64,000 nucleotides of DNA from Sphaerosporella brunnea (lineage: Eukaryota; Ascomycota; Pezizomycetes; Pezizales; Pyronemataceae): assembly GCA_008704415.1 (NCBI GenBank), contig VXIS01000024.1:62001-126000 (forward strand), read 5' to 3'. The notes below the pieces were generated by a model that had not been told where the DNA came from, made no database searches, and saw only the letters and a list, made by a program, of their open reading frames with translations. Shown piece by piece: positions 1 through 10,627 of the stretch; the stretch's first letter is position 1; every line of letters begins with the position of its first letter. Position numbers and translations under genes: made by a program.

Positions 1-132
1 AAAGCCGGTCTAATCGAGCAGCTGAAAAAGGCGTTTCCTAAGGTCGGAAAAGATAATATCAAGAATACACTTGAGCTCATTGCGGAGCGGGTTGGTGAGA
101 AGAGAGACGACAAGAGGTGGGTGTTGAAGTGA
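1..132 (+). CDS. RLF2: Chromatin assembly factor 1 large subunit (Cac1/Rlf2, p150), C-terminal end only
   Basis: Open from the first base of the window to a TGA at 130-132, 43 residues. The peptide (reading IEQLKKAFPK... then NTLELIAERVGEKR... and ending RWVLK) matches the C-terminal winged-helix segment of the CAF-1 large subunit, which binds DNA and deposits newly made histones H3-H4 behind the replication fork. The 5' part lies outside the window, so nothing can be said about its acidic and KER regions. The family match rests on recognition of a short but characteristic tail. Confidence 0.72.
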   Translation, partial: KAGLIEQLKKAFPKVGKDNIKNTLELIAERVGEKRDDKRWVLK

Positions 133-586
133 ATGGTAGTGGATGGACTGGATGTTAGTAATGCTTTGAAGCGAGTAGTATATATATGGGCTGCATGTTG
201 TCTCCTATCGTTCAATTCGCTTAGATTCCTCTTTTTGTTCCTTTTTTTCTGGCGTTTGTCTGTTGTATATCCTTGCGTAGAGGATAGGGTGGGGGTGTCT
301 TGTTGTGTTCACTGGCTGCTTAGGTTAAAAAACATGTTCGGCCCCAGATGGCCACGATATTGGCCTTCATCTGTGTTGGCCAATTGTTTTACATGAGGGA
401 AATCGAGACTTCCCGGAGTTTTCGAATTAGTGATCCGGTCCGACTCCGCTCAAATTGCTCTGCCGTTTCCCATCCGCGGAGTAGCAACGTCAGATGTATC
501 TAAAGGGACTTTTGAAACTTATATAAGGACCACTCCTTCCAAAATTTCAAAAGCCCACCAGTACAAAAAAAAAAAACCAGCACAAA
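133..586. other. Intergenic: CAF-1 3' flank and promoter of the CipC-like gene
   Basis: No coding sequence recognised. The stretch should hold the CAF-1 3' UTR and the upstream region of the next gene. A short A-run at 566-577 lies just before the downstream start codon. Confidence 0.5.
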
Positions 587-1055
587 ATGACAACCTGGAC
601 AGACTCCCAAACCGCCTGGCGCGAAGTCTACCGGGAACCACCAGTACGCTTCCTCCCCACCAACTCCGGTGCTATAGAGTACTGAACCACACACACACTG
701 CCAGACCACTACCTTTCACCCTTCCACCCTGGCCACAGCAGCCGCCTACGAAGCCATAAAACTCTATGAACACCTTCAGCACCGTCACAAACAACCGCTA
801 GTGCACCAAGGCACACATCGACAACTGGCCGCCACGGCGGCAGCGGAAGCTATGGCGCTGGCACAGAGCAGAGGTGTTGAAGTTGATGTGGATATGGCTG
901 TGGAACGTGTGGAGTGGTTGTGGGGTTTGCAGAGGCGGCCTGAGGAAGGTGGTGGTGGTGGGAGAGGTGTCGGGGGTGGTGATATTGAGGATCAGGCGCA
1001 TTGGGTTGGGTATGGTGGGGGCCAGAGGAGGAGGAGTTGGAACGGGTTGGTGTGA
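587..1055 (+). CDS. CipC-like (DUF3759) small protein
   Basis: Two-exon model: 587-643 and 705-1055, 135 residues, with a 61-bp intron (GTACGC donor, TGCCAG acceptor) whose removal restores frame exactly. The N-terminus DSQTAWREVY and the later segment AAAYEAIKLYEHL resemble the CipC/antibiotic-response family of ascomycetes, small proteins of unknown biochemical role that are induced by stress or in culture. The middle helix ending QSRGVEVD aligns loosely with the family's 'ETKGLD' segment. The C-terminal third is unusual, a glycine/arginine-rich tail instead of the usual charged helix, so the copy may be diverging or decaying. The family assignment is moderately sure; the intron is inferred. 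Confidence 0.55.
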
Positions 1056-2230
1056 GTGAGAGAGGGTATGCATGACTGAAGCTTTATGGCTTAACCGTCA
1101 ATATATGACAGCCTGGGGATATCGGATCCCAAGCAGCTGTAGATGAGTATCCTTAACTTCCCTCTAGTATTGCTTCTTTAAAAATGGGCTCAATCGCATA
1201 TTACACCTCGGGGTTGTGGTAGCAGTTTGCATTTTCACAGCTTCCATACAGATGAAGCAAGTTGTCCTCAGGAGATTCAAGTAAAATGGCTACTTTAGCT
1301 CCGAGTGTACGCCCTAAAATACTTAATCTCTGACGTCCATCCAAAGGGTGAAGTGAGTATAAGCAAGGGGAGCGAGTGATTTTTCGTGCCAATACTTGCT
1401 TTCCGGAACTCTCGCCTGTTCATTAGTTCCCTCCTGTTAGTTCCGGTCGCACTGGTATCTCAGCGATTTTTTTGCTCCTAACTCCATCGGAATTCCAGGT
1501 AAGCACAAAGACTTCGAAATAGCTAGATAGCTGAACGGTACGGTAGCTAGAAATATGTTAACGATGTGCTTTGGGCGGTCACGTATTCGCATGGAGTATC
1601 TCGGTTTTGCCACCTTAACCACTTCAACCACATACTTCTATCTTGTCTGCTGGTTACCATTGGCGTAGGAGGCGATATCTTGAACATATGCTGTGGTAGC
1701 CGTCAGCCGTAGTAGGAGGATCATACATTGTATTATTGCTGGCATGTCTTGTGTTCGTCGATATCGACATCAGCAAAAGATCCTGGGAAATCGTCTCCTC
1801 CATCATAATAATACTCCAGCGCCGACGACAGCGGCCTCGAAAATGGATATGAACCACCCCGGAAATCTTCTTGCCACAAATTCAATTATGGTAATTATTA
1901 AACGCCCGCTGAAGCCTTGGAGCGGAGCGAAACCGAATAGGACACTTCAGCTGGTGATAATCATTATTTTACAGCTATTTCTAGCAAAAATTATGGTCTC
2001 CGAGCGCCACAGCGCCACACCCTGCACAAGGTTAGCGGTGTGGCTGTTATTTGCCGTCGACTCGCTGTTCGATTTGAGTCACCCTACCTTGAATAAATTC
2101 CTTGCCTCGTTCTATCCACAACCATCAACCCATCAACTAGAATCCCTAGATCGTCTACCCCGCCAGACGACCACAAATAATTACCCAACGCACATTCTCG
2201 TCAGATAACCACACCTCTACAATAGCAATC
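1056..2230. other. Intergenic, no gene recognised
   Basis: About 1.2 kb with only short overlapping ORFs of no recognisable family (longest 171 codons at 1693-2208, basic and low in conserved-looking motifs). The last 150 bp are C-rich and probably form the promoter and leader of eIF2-beta. Confidence 0.5.
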
Positions 2231-3376
2231 ATGGCCGACACAGATGTGAGCTCACCTGTCCCGCGTCCCTGCCCAACTCTTGCTTCAACACCACCACCAT
2301 TGTCGAACTATCAAGAACACACCCGCTGACAATGGCTCGCCTGCAGGAAGCTCCCACCTTCGATCCGACAATGAAGAAGAAGAAGCCGAGAAAGTCGGTC
2401 GCATTCGAGGAGGGCGAACTCGCGACTAACGGCGAGATCACCACCGCTCAGAGCCACAGCATCAGCCCTACCGAGGAGGAAGACAAGGAGGTCGCCGAGT
2501 TGACTGAGCAGTTCAAGGATCTCAAGAAAAAGAAGAAGAAGAAGGTCGCCGCCACCGCCGAGGAGGACGGCGAAGCTCCTGCCGCCGACGGCGAATTCGA
2601 TGCTACGCTCATGAAGAAAAAGAAGAAGAAGAAGGCGCCCAAGGAGGCGGCTACTGACTTCGATGCTCAGCTTGCCGAGGCCGGTGTCGTCGAGGCGAAG
2701 GAGGATGAAGAAAAGGAGGAGATCAAGCCTGAGGATGCTGGCGATCTCATCGCCGGTACCGGTGTCTGGAACTCCGCCTCTACTGTCGACCTCACCTACC
2801 CTCTTCTTCTCAGCCGCTTCTTCACCCTCTTGCGCAGCCAGCACCCTGACCTTGCTGGAGATGGTCGTCGCAACTACAAGATCCCGCCCCCCCAGGTGAT
2901 GCGTGAAGGAAACAAGAAGACCATCTTCGCCAACATCTCGGACATCTGCAAGCGGATGAAGCGTCACGACGAGCACGTCACGCAGTTCTTATTCGCCGAA
3001 TTGGGTACCTCCGGTAGTGTTGACGGAAGCAAGCGGTTGGTCATCCGTGGAAAGTTTCAGCAGAAGCAGCTCGAGAACGTTTTGAGGCGGTATATCTGTG
3101 AGTGATTCCGGTGGTGCTGCGTGTGTGGAGCAGGGCTGACAAGTGAGTAGTGGAGTATGTTACCTGCAGGACCTGCAAGTCGCCGGATACCGATCTCAAG
3201 AAGGGAGAGAACCGTCTTTTCTTCGTCACGTGCAACAGCTGTGGATCCAGACGTTCCGTCGCGTATGAACCCCTCGCATCGTCCATCAATTGCAGGCATG
3301 ATGCTAACGATGTTACAGTGCCATCAAGACCGGTTTCCAAGCCACCGTCGGCAAGAGGAGGAGACAGAAGGTCTAA
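2231..3376 (+). CDS. SUI3: Translation initiation factor eIF2 subunit beta
   Basis: Four exons: 2231-2245, 2347-3097, 3151-3262, 3319-3376; 311 residues. It is the beta subunit of the eIF2 heterotrimer, which carries initiator Met-tRNA to the 40S ribosome as a GTP complex and contacts eIF5 and eIF2B. The N-terminal half has three lysine blocks (K-boxes, near residues 14, 76 and 103) used for eIF5/eIF2B binding. The C-terminal half holds the eIF2B/eIF5 fold and a four-cysteine zinc ribbon (CRTC, then CNSC) ending in SVAAIKTGF. The tiny first exon encodes MADTD; splicing it onto [13 protein letters not shown] gives the normal fungal N-terminus, so I prefer it to an internal ATG at 2332. The last introns are 53 and 56 bp. 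Confidence 0.93.
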
Positions 3377-3566
3377 AAACTTTTTTCTTTTGTTTGATGC
3401 ACGCTGTTTTTTTGTTGTGGTTGTGATTGTCTCTTCCCGGGTATTGTTGTATGATGCTTTAGGGAATAGATGGGCTAGCACGATTGATATTTGCACTTGG
3501 TACCACTAGCACATACCGGCCGTGGCAACAAATGATAGCATAGAAACTGGGCAACTAAAAAGCATA

Positions 3567-3692
3567 TAAAGTACCTATCGGTGATATGATTTCGGTGAGA
3601 TATGAGATCGCACCAAATCCTTATCTTATCTTATATAGCGCCCTCTTGATCTCATATCTCACCGAAATCATATCACACCGATAGGTACTTTA
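3567..3692. mobile_element. Small foldback element (MITE-like hairpin), 42-44 bp arms
   Basis: Arms 3567-3609 and 3648-3692 are reverse complements, differing only by a 2-bp indel, around a loop of about 38 bp. The ends read TAAAGTACC and GGTACTTTA, which fits a TA target-site duplication as in Tc1/mariner-type MITEs. No coding capacity. It lies 190 bp downstream of eIF2-beta, so transcription into it would give a very stable hairpin RNA. Confidence 0.7.
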
Positions 3693-4303
3693 CAGTCGAG
3701 CTTTCCCCATCCCTCAACTGTCACTCGTTCCTTCACTTCCCCATGATCAATTTGCCAGGGGCGCGACAGGTGAATTGCTGGACGCACCTCCACAGCTTCC
3801 AATTCTCCAGATAGCTACTGGCACCGGAATGGAACAGAACAGGGCGAGAAACAGGAGCGCTGTGATGGGGACAAGGGGACTAGGAACTCTGGATACCTTT
3901 ATAATCCTCTATCTAGGGTTTTACCTATCACCCGCCGCCAGCGGCCTCTGGTTCTAGCCCCGCTGTGCCGTGGTACAAGATGGAAAGGATCGTAAACCTT
4001 TCCGCATCTTTAGCCACCAATGGAAGAAGAGCCCCCCGCATTCCGGAACTCTTCTACCCGTGATTCATTGACGCATGTCATGTCACTAATTATTCCGCCC
4101 GAATTTACTGTTTCCGGTTCCGCGAGAAGAAACATCGGCGGTAACTTGTCATCAATGCCGGTTCACCGGTTTTCGCCGCCTAAGTAGGAAGCGCCGTCGT
4201 ATCCGTCCCGGGTGGGTATATTTAGTCTGCCACGGGTTCAAGTGTGTCGTTGACTCTAGCGGAGATCGTTCAACAGCTGCTGCAGCCTGCAGTATGTAAT
4301 ATA
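3693..4303. other. Intergenic, nothing recognised
   Basis: No coding sequence or RNA gene seen between the foldback element and the next MITE. Confidence 0.4.
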
Positions 4304-4553
4304 GGGATCCAGCAGGATTTCTGTTTTTGAGGTTGGTGCTGCCGGCAACTGGGAACATGCGAAGATGTGATTTGTGGGTTTCACTGACGTGCGTTAAGCA
4401 GAACTCCAGTTGCTTGACTCTGGGGTTCGCAACCCGAATTCTAAATGTCTGCTGGTCCGGTCGCGTACGGCTTGCTCTCCTCAAATCACCTCTTCGCATC
4501 CATCCGGTGCCGGCAGCACCAGCCTCAAAAACCCAAATCCCGCCGGATCCCTC
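4304..4553. mobile_element. MITE with about 90-bp inverted arms, GGGATCC ends (copy 1)
   Basis: The left arm starts TA-GGGATCCAGCAGGATTT and the right arm, read in reverse complement, starts GAGGGATCCGGCGGGATTT. The similarity continues through TTTTTGAGG, GGTGCTGCCGGCA and GATGCGAAGA. A TA lies on both sides (4302-4303, 4554-4555). A second, shorter and diverged copy is at 12575-12776. Non-autonomous: no ORF of any family inside. Confidence 0.72.
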
Positions 4554-4755
4554 TAATGTAGCAGATTATGACGAAGATGATGATTAGGAACGCTGGCATA
4601 GACAAATTGTTTTGCTTTCGTTTTAGCATTGTACAGCAACGTGTTTTACACCACTATCAGAATTGAATTACCTACCTAATCTACATCGCCCTCAAAGAAG
4701 TGGCCCCGAGCGAGGCCCCACTCTTTGATTCAAAGCATGACGTTCGGCCAATTAC

Positions 4756-5613
4756 TTAATCCGTCCGCCGCCATTTTGTATCCTCGGGTCCAGCCGCATC
4801 GTCGGTGGCTACGTCATCATCTTCCTCCCTTGGTCGCACGTTGCCAGCACCGGGGCCCAGGATGGTCATGCCAGCGGGGATCTCGACATCCTCGAACCGG
4901 AACTGGTCAATGTTCTCAGCGGTGATCCATCCACCCTCACCAGGGAAACCGTCCAATCTCGACTCCTCTCCATCCCCCTCGAATAAGATGCGGTCGTCAT
5001 CTTCGCCCTCGCTGTCGGTATTCGAGGCCGCAGAGTGAAGGCTAGTGCAAGTACTCAAGGCCTCAAAGACCGCGTTCGCAACATCGGTTTGAGAAGTTTC
5101 TCCGGACGCCTTGGGGATCAGGGTGAGCTCTAGCAGTTCGTCTTCGTCGTGGTCGTCGGTGTTTGACGTGCTTGAGATGTCGGGGGTGAGGGAAATCTGC
5201 ATGTACAGTCCGGTCTCGTTGTCGACACGTTGTATGGCGTGGAGGGTGAGGGAAAGGTAGGGGATGGCAGCTCCAACAGAGAGGGGCTTGTTGAAGAAGA
5301 TCAGGTTCCTGGAAAGCAGCGGTTTGTTAGCTATGACACTTTTATGTTCTGCGAGAAGAGTTGCGCACTCATTGGTAACCCAGAGATCGATGCCTTCCAA
5401 CATGATTTGCTCCACCGGTTCATTACGGCTGGTGCTTTTGTCGCCGAATATGGGGATAAGAGAGACTTGATCGCTGCTGATTAGGACCTTGCTGTCAATT
5501 TGGCGGTGGTGCAGGACAGGCGTCGAGAACGACTCTGGGGTTTCGGCCTGGAAGGCAGCCAGCGGAGTGTAGGACTCCTCCTTCGGTGATTCTCTGATGA
5601 GGGTAAGAGGCAT
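4756..5613 (-). CDS. pICln-like protein (methylosome subunit / chloride-conductance regulator family)
   Basis: Two exons on the minus strand, 5613-5369 and 5308-4756, 265 residues, 60-bp intron. The order is an N-terminal PH-like fold (residues 1 to about 130, with the segments DLWVTNE, LIFFNKP and AIPYLSLTLHAIQR), acidic loops (EDELLEL, EGEDDDR), then a C-terminal segment near WITAENIDQFRFED. This is the layout of pICln/Lot5-type proteins, which in animals act in the PRMT5 methylosome and Sm-protein assembly. The fungal role is presumed similar but unproven. The acidic linkers between the beta strands are typical of the family. Confidence 0.8.
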   Translation of the reverse strand: MPLTLIRESPKEESYTPLAAFQAETPESFSTPVLHHRQIDSKVLISSDQVSLIPIFGDKSTSRNEPVEQIMLEGIDLWVTNECATLLAEHKSVIANKPLLSRNLIFFNKPLSVGAAIPYLSLTLHAIQRVDNETGLYMQISLTPDISSTSNTDDHDEDELLELTLIPKASGETSQTDVANAVFEALSTCTSLHSAASNTDSEGEDDDRILFEGDGEESRLDGFPGEGGWITAENIDQFRFEDVEIPAGMTILGPGAGNVRPREEDDDVATDDAAGPEDTKWRRTD

Positions 5614-6375
5614 TTCGAGAGGAGAGGTAATGGTGTTTGGTGGGGGTGTATCTTATGTACTTATTCGTGATGGTGATCCTCGTGGGTGAATTGTATGGTG
5701 GTTCTCGCCTAAATAGCATTAGCGTGGGAGCCTTGATGCCAAGCTCTCGTCTGGTCAACCCCGTGAGCGTTTCAGTTTAGCACCTGCCTGCGGGTTCTGA
5801 TAATGAAACTGGCTGGATTGATACTCCCACAGCTCCTCAGGCCTCAGTCGAGATGAGAATGCGAACCAGAACGTGGTACATACCTGGTAAGTATGTTTCT
5901 GTTTGTTCCGTTGTTTATAGTACAGTCACCTGACTGAGTAGGCATGGACGATGCTCAGCCGCCCAGCCATTTCAATTCCAATCAAGTCGCGCTGTCGCAG
6001 AGCCGCAGAGCCGCCAAAAGGGAGCGCGAATAAAAAACAAAAAACAAGGCTGCATCACATCAATATCAACGCTGCGTCGATGGCAGAGACCTCCGATTAG
6101 GTACTTCTGCTTGTTGCTTGCGAATCGGTGAACAGAACCGCAAAATCCCGAAAACGAACGACCGAACGCGTTCCGTCCGATCCGATCACACAACCCGCAC
6201 ACAAGGAACAAAAAAAAAAAAACAGTGACCAGTCAACGGATGTCGACTATCCCGAGTGAGGATGCATAGAGAACTCGCTTGCAGATATATATCCGCTTCC
6301 AGCCCCGCTCAAGGCCTGATACCATTCTCACAGAAACACTTGGTGGATATTGGGCGATGCATCCTTGAATTCCGA
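5614..6375. other. Divergent promoter region between pICln and ceramide glucosyltransferase
   Basis: 762 bp with no recognised gene. The two flanking genes are transcribed away from it. It has an A-rich run near 6211-6223. An in-frame ATG at 6256 would extend the glucosyltransferase by 40 residues, but the extension shows no family similarity. Confidence 0.5.
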
Positions 6376-7978
6376 ATGCCCGTGTTTGCCTCTGCCATAC
6401 CGGTCCCTAGCGACCCTACCAACAGCGAAAGCCACTCCGATTCAGCCTGGCACATCCCTATTCTACTGGGTTATGTGGCCTTGGGATGGTATCTGCTCAA
6501 TTGGAGTGTGATGGCCTTGGGCTACACTCGGATGTTTGTCACCCTCTACTCTTCTTTGTGCTTGACCGACACTCGCTGATCTTGAACCCAGATTCCAAAA
6601 GTACAGTAAACCTCTACCGCCTCCAAAACCCGCGTCGGAAGCAGAAGTGCCCTTCGTCAGCATCCTGCGCCCAATAAAAGGCTACGATCCCAACCTCGAC
6701 ATATGCCTCTCATCTACCTGTCTGCTCGACTATCCGCGCTCGAAGTTCGAACTCGTGTTCTGCGTCGCATCGCCCACGGACACCGCGATACCTGTGATCA
6801 ACCATGTTCTTGAACAATACCCCGAGATGAATGCGAGGTTGTCGGTCGGCGAGGAGGATGTGGGGCCGAATCCCAAGATCAGAAACTTGAGTAAAGCCTA
6901 TCGTGAGGCCGTCGGAGATATCGTCTGGGTCTTGGATTGCAACATCTGGGTGCCTCCTGGAACTCTGCGCCGCAGCGTCGAGCTCTTGGAAGGTAGTAAG
7001 ACCAACCCAGGCTACAAGCTCGTCCACCATCTTCCAATCGCCGTTGACATCACCAATACCAAATCCTATGCAGGAGGCAGCCGAAGCCCGACATCGCCGA
7101 CCGGAACATCCTTCAGTCTCTTGCTGGCCAAGGATTCGGATGAGTTCGGCGAATCATCTTGGTTGTCTAGGATCTTGACTTTCGGAGGCGGAAGGATGGA
7201 AGAAAGCTTCTTGTCGAGTTCCCATGCCAAGTTCTATACGGCCATCAACACCCTCAAAGTTGCCCCTTGCGTAGTCGGAAAGTCGGAGATGTTCCGCCGT
7301 AGCCACCTGGCCGAAGTGACCCAGGATGGTGAAAAGAGCGGGTTGCTCTACTTCTCGGACTATATCTGCGAGGATCATCGAATATCCGAGAAGCTTTTCT
7401 TGAATCTAGTGGATGATGAGGTATCGGGCAAGAGAAAGTGGGGAAAGCATGGGTTCGGTGACGACCTGGTGTTCCAACCGCTTCAAGACATGGCTGTTCG
7501 CGACTATCTGGCGAGAAGAACGAGATGGATCAGGGTCCGGAAATACGAGACTCTTTCGGCCACTATTGCGGAGAGCATGACGGAATCAATTACATGTTCT
7601 CTGATCGGAAGCTATGCCGCTACCACCGTCCCGTTTATCGCGAGTCGTATCGGCTCCACATGGGTGATTTTCGGGTGCTGTTGGCTTCTTAGCATGTGTT
7701 TCTGGGCTTTTTGCGACAGGATGCTCTTCAACTTCATCCACAGCTACAAATGCACAACCATGGACCAAAGTTCCCCAAACTTCATCGTCGACAAGAAGGG
7801 ACGGAAGCTGGGGCAGTGGGCCCTCCAGTGGGTAGGCAGGGAGATGTTTGCATTCCCACTCTGGTGCTGCGCGCTGTGGCCCGGTCCGATCAATTGGAGA
7901 GGGCGATTGTACCGAATAAGATGGTCTGATACCAAGGTGGAAGAGATTGGGGTGGACGGCCACAAGCGTCGGGATTAG
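6376..7978 (+). CDS. GCS1: Ceramide glucosyltransferase (GT21)
   Basis: Exons 6376-6533 and 6592-7978, 514 residues. It transfers glucose from UDP-glucose to ceramide to make glucosylceramide in the Golgi/ER membrane. An N-terminal membrane anchor (about residues 27-50) is followed by the GT-A domain with the D1 region ILRPIKGYD (about 78-85), D2 LDCN (D168), a later acidic motif ICEDH (D314) and the (Q/R)xxRW-type motif RRTRW (361-365). Hydrophobic segments at about 385-430 are consistent with membrane-associated GCS. The 58-bp intron uses a GTTTGT donor. The start at 6376 is preferred because family similarity begins there; an in-frame ATG exists at 6256. Confidence 0.9.
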
Positions 7979-9138
7979 GGTGCTTCATCGAGTGATTTTG
8001 AGAGGCGTTGGGATTGAAGTTGGTGGAACGGCGTTTCGTTTTTTTGGGCTTGCAAGACTTTTTGTAATGATGGCGGGATTTCAGCGGCGGCGTATATTCG
8101 AATACCTAGGAGCATATGATTAGATGACAAGGATCAATATATCATTTTGCGGGAAAGGATTGCTGGAATGTGGATCGCCAGGAGAATTTGGTCTTCCGAG
8201 GGCTTTTAAAGGATGAGTTCGGCATCTTATGTTCCCGGAACCAAAGCGTGGAAGGAGATCATCCGCGTCTCAAGCGAGCGACTGAGCGAGCTCGGCCGGC
8301 GACCTCAAGCTACTTAAGTAGGTATTTGTGCATGAGCGAGATGCAGATGGTGAGCCAAAGTCGGCATGCCACGCGAATGCGAGATGTTTGCATCAGCATC
8401 GAGCTTGAGATTCGATTTGCGCGCATCAAGCTCTGGTTATGTAAGGTAGCGTTCAGCGGGCGGGCTGTAGTTCGCGTTTCACAAATTGAGATTTCTGTCC
8501 TGGTGTGGCGCCGGGCTGATGACACGCCGTCGCCAGCAGCACCGTATGGAGCTTCATAACTCCACCAATTCTTGATCAAATTTAACGAATTTTTTATATT
8601 CAGAATCCTCATCACTTGCTCTTGCCGCCTGTCATATTTTGCGCCTCGCTTGCTTCCATATTAACGTTGTTGGCGGGGTTGGGAGTCCACGGCTGGCACG
8701 GACTTTTGGTTCCGACGTAAAATCTCCGGCACCACACCATTCCGTGCATCATCAGTATGTACTCGCACAACTTGCGCCGGTTCCCATTTGTATGGTGGAT
8801 TGCGACAAGCAGTACGATTGCTGGGGTATTGAGCGCTCGATACTTGTTCTGGCTTCCAACCTGCCCTTTCAGCACTACTGGTACGTCGTTTTCATTGAAC
8901 CCCTGGAGGTCGATGGGTTGGGTTGGGGACTCCTAGTCACTGTGTAAACTCTGACATTTATTCTGGTTACTAAGCACATGAACACGTGGCCCGGACTGGG
9001 ACACGCCCAAATCGCGACTTCACAGCCCTAAATCTTTGTGGTAATGCAAGTGCGAGCTCTTAGGGTACCTTTGACAACGCCTCCAACCACAAAGTTTTCT
9101 CGGACACCGGTCTGCCCCCAGGTGGAAAACAGAGAAAA
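7979..9138. other. Gene-free stretch at the edge of the transposon island
   Basis: No coding sequence recognised in about 1.2 kb. Several ORFs of 60-130 codons overlap on both strands without any family signature. The last 200 bp may be decayed upstream sequence of the transposase that follows. Confidence 0.45.
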
Positions 9139-9720
9139 ATGCGGAAAGGGTTTGACCACAACCGTGGTGTTCCTCACGCTATGGTTTTTCCTGATAACTA
9201 CCATAGGTTGGAACTACACAGAAAGGCTAAAGGACTCGAAGTCATTTTACGGAAGCGAGAGTTGTGGCTGTCGGGCGGCCGGTGCACCGACGGGCGAAAA
9301 ATGACTAAAGTGTGCCCTTCCACGCTGGGCCGGAGTGGATGTGATCCTTCAGTAGAAGGTGGCTGTTGTGCAAGAGCTCTTATGGCTATTCAGCAGGACT
9401 TCCAAGAACAAAAAGGCTTGCTCGAAGAAGAAATTTTGGCGCATAATCACGAAGTGATATTCTACCCAAAGTTTCATTGCGAGCTTAACTTTGTTGAGCG
9501 GTACTGGTGCGCAGCTAAGTACTACGCACAAGAACACTGTGAGTATTCACTTGGTGGGTTGAGAACCGTTCTCCCAGCAGCCTTGAACTCGGTCTCAACA
9601 GTTTCTATCAATCGCTATTACAATCACTGTGTGAGGGTGATTGAGGCTTATAGTGAGGGTCTGGATCATGATACGAAGGAGTTTACTGCACGGGTATACC
9701 GTATTTTCGCGGTACGATGA
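9139..9720 (+). pseudogene. DDE-type transposase relic, C-terminal part, interrupted by a MITE
   Basis: The open frame (193 codons, no clear start) shows motifs of a widespread fungal DDE-type transposase: GCCARALM, DFQEQKGLLEEE, then EVIFYPKFHCELNFVERYW, where the E before RYW is the likely third catalytic acid, followed by RTVLPAALNSVS and INRYYNHC. The N-terminal half with the first acids is missing or decayed. The last residues of this frame (from about 9695) are read from the inserted MITE. Beyond the MITE the original frame resumes for a few codons (Y-K-G-H-R-Q) to a stop at about 10083. I cannot name the superfamily with certainty. Confidence 0.7.
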
Positions 9721-10056
9721 GAATTGCCGGCGCCGAAGTCAATCTTTTTTAAGTAGCAAACGTACTATGTATGGAAACATGACACCGCCGGCGAACCTTG
9801 ATTGATGGCCAAGAGGGGCGGGCACTGGAGACGTCGCGGTACGACGGAGACACAAGGCGGCCGTGAGAATTAGAGTTGAGTACATAGGTGTCCTCAACCA
9901 TACCGCGCCCAGCCATTGTCGCCTCCTCAGATAGTGTTGTCGCCGTCACATAAGATTCGCCGGCGGCGTCATGTTTCCATACATAGTACGTTTGCTACTT
10001 AGAAAAGATTGACTTCGGCGCCGGCAATTCTCATCGTACCGCGAAAATACGGTATA
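9695..10056. mobile_element. Foldback MITE with 101-bp inverted arms inside the transposase ORF
   Basis: Arms 9695-9795 and 9956-10056 are near-perfect reverse complements (ends TATACCGTATTTTCGCGG). The 160-bp centre has no ORF of note. The target is TA: the host frame runs ...GGTATA before and TATAAGG after. The same terminal sequence TACCGTATTTTC recurs at 11741 and, inverted, at 12574, so this is a family present at least twice here. High arm identity points to recent insertion or arm correction. Confidence 0.85.
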
Positions 10057-10225
10057 AGGGGCATCGTCAGGTTGTAGGTAAATGAAAATGGTAGATATAG
10101 GTTGCGGGGTTAAATCATGGCCGTCCCTCAAATTTCCTGATTTGGTACCAAAACAGGTATGGTTGTACTATCTGTTTATCTGTCATCCTCAGGGGTGACC
10201 CATACAAAATACTTTCACAACCCTT

Positions 10226-10243
10226 TTTTTTTTTTTTTTTTTT
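10226..10243. repeat. Poly-T tract, about 18 T
   Basis: Long T run between two inverted-repeat elements. It could be the tail of an inserted retrotranscript read on the minus strand, or simple microsatellite growth. No adjacent retroelement was identified. Confidence 0.5.
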
Positions 10244-10274
10244 TCAATCAGATTATTCTAAATCAGTATATCTA

Positions 10275-10525
10275 CTAGGGGGATTTTTAAGTGTTGGGAC
10301 ACCTAAAAACCCTAACCCACAGCCTCAGAAAAATCGCTATTTCCACTGGCTTTGGTCCGAAAAATTCGTTTGCTGGCTCAAAATTAATGCAAAAGCCCCC
10401 TCAGAAATTTTGCGATAGATAAGTCGAGAGTCTATTTTTCTTTGCGATGATGTCGTGTTTTGCGTTGCAGTGTTTTTGGTGGGGCGTGTATGGGTTAGTG
10501 TCCCAAGACTTAAAAATCCCCCGAG
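10275..10525. mobile_element. MITE with terminal inverted repeats CTMGGGGGATTTTTAAGT
   Basis: Left end CTAGGGGGATTTTTAAGTG..GGGACAC and right end, inverted, CTCGGGGGATTTTTAAGTC..GGGACAC, about 28 bp with few mismatches, enclosing 251 bp. TA dinucleotides flank both ends (10273-10274 and 10526-10527), as for Tc1/mariner derivatives. No coding capacity. Confidence 0.75.
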
Positions 10526-10627
10526 TATCGTCCTATTAAATGCTTTTGATTTTATGTGTTGTGGTTAATTAATATGTGGGCGTGAAAAAGGTGGCTTTTG
10601 GCACGCCGTTTTAAGATGTCCCCAACC

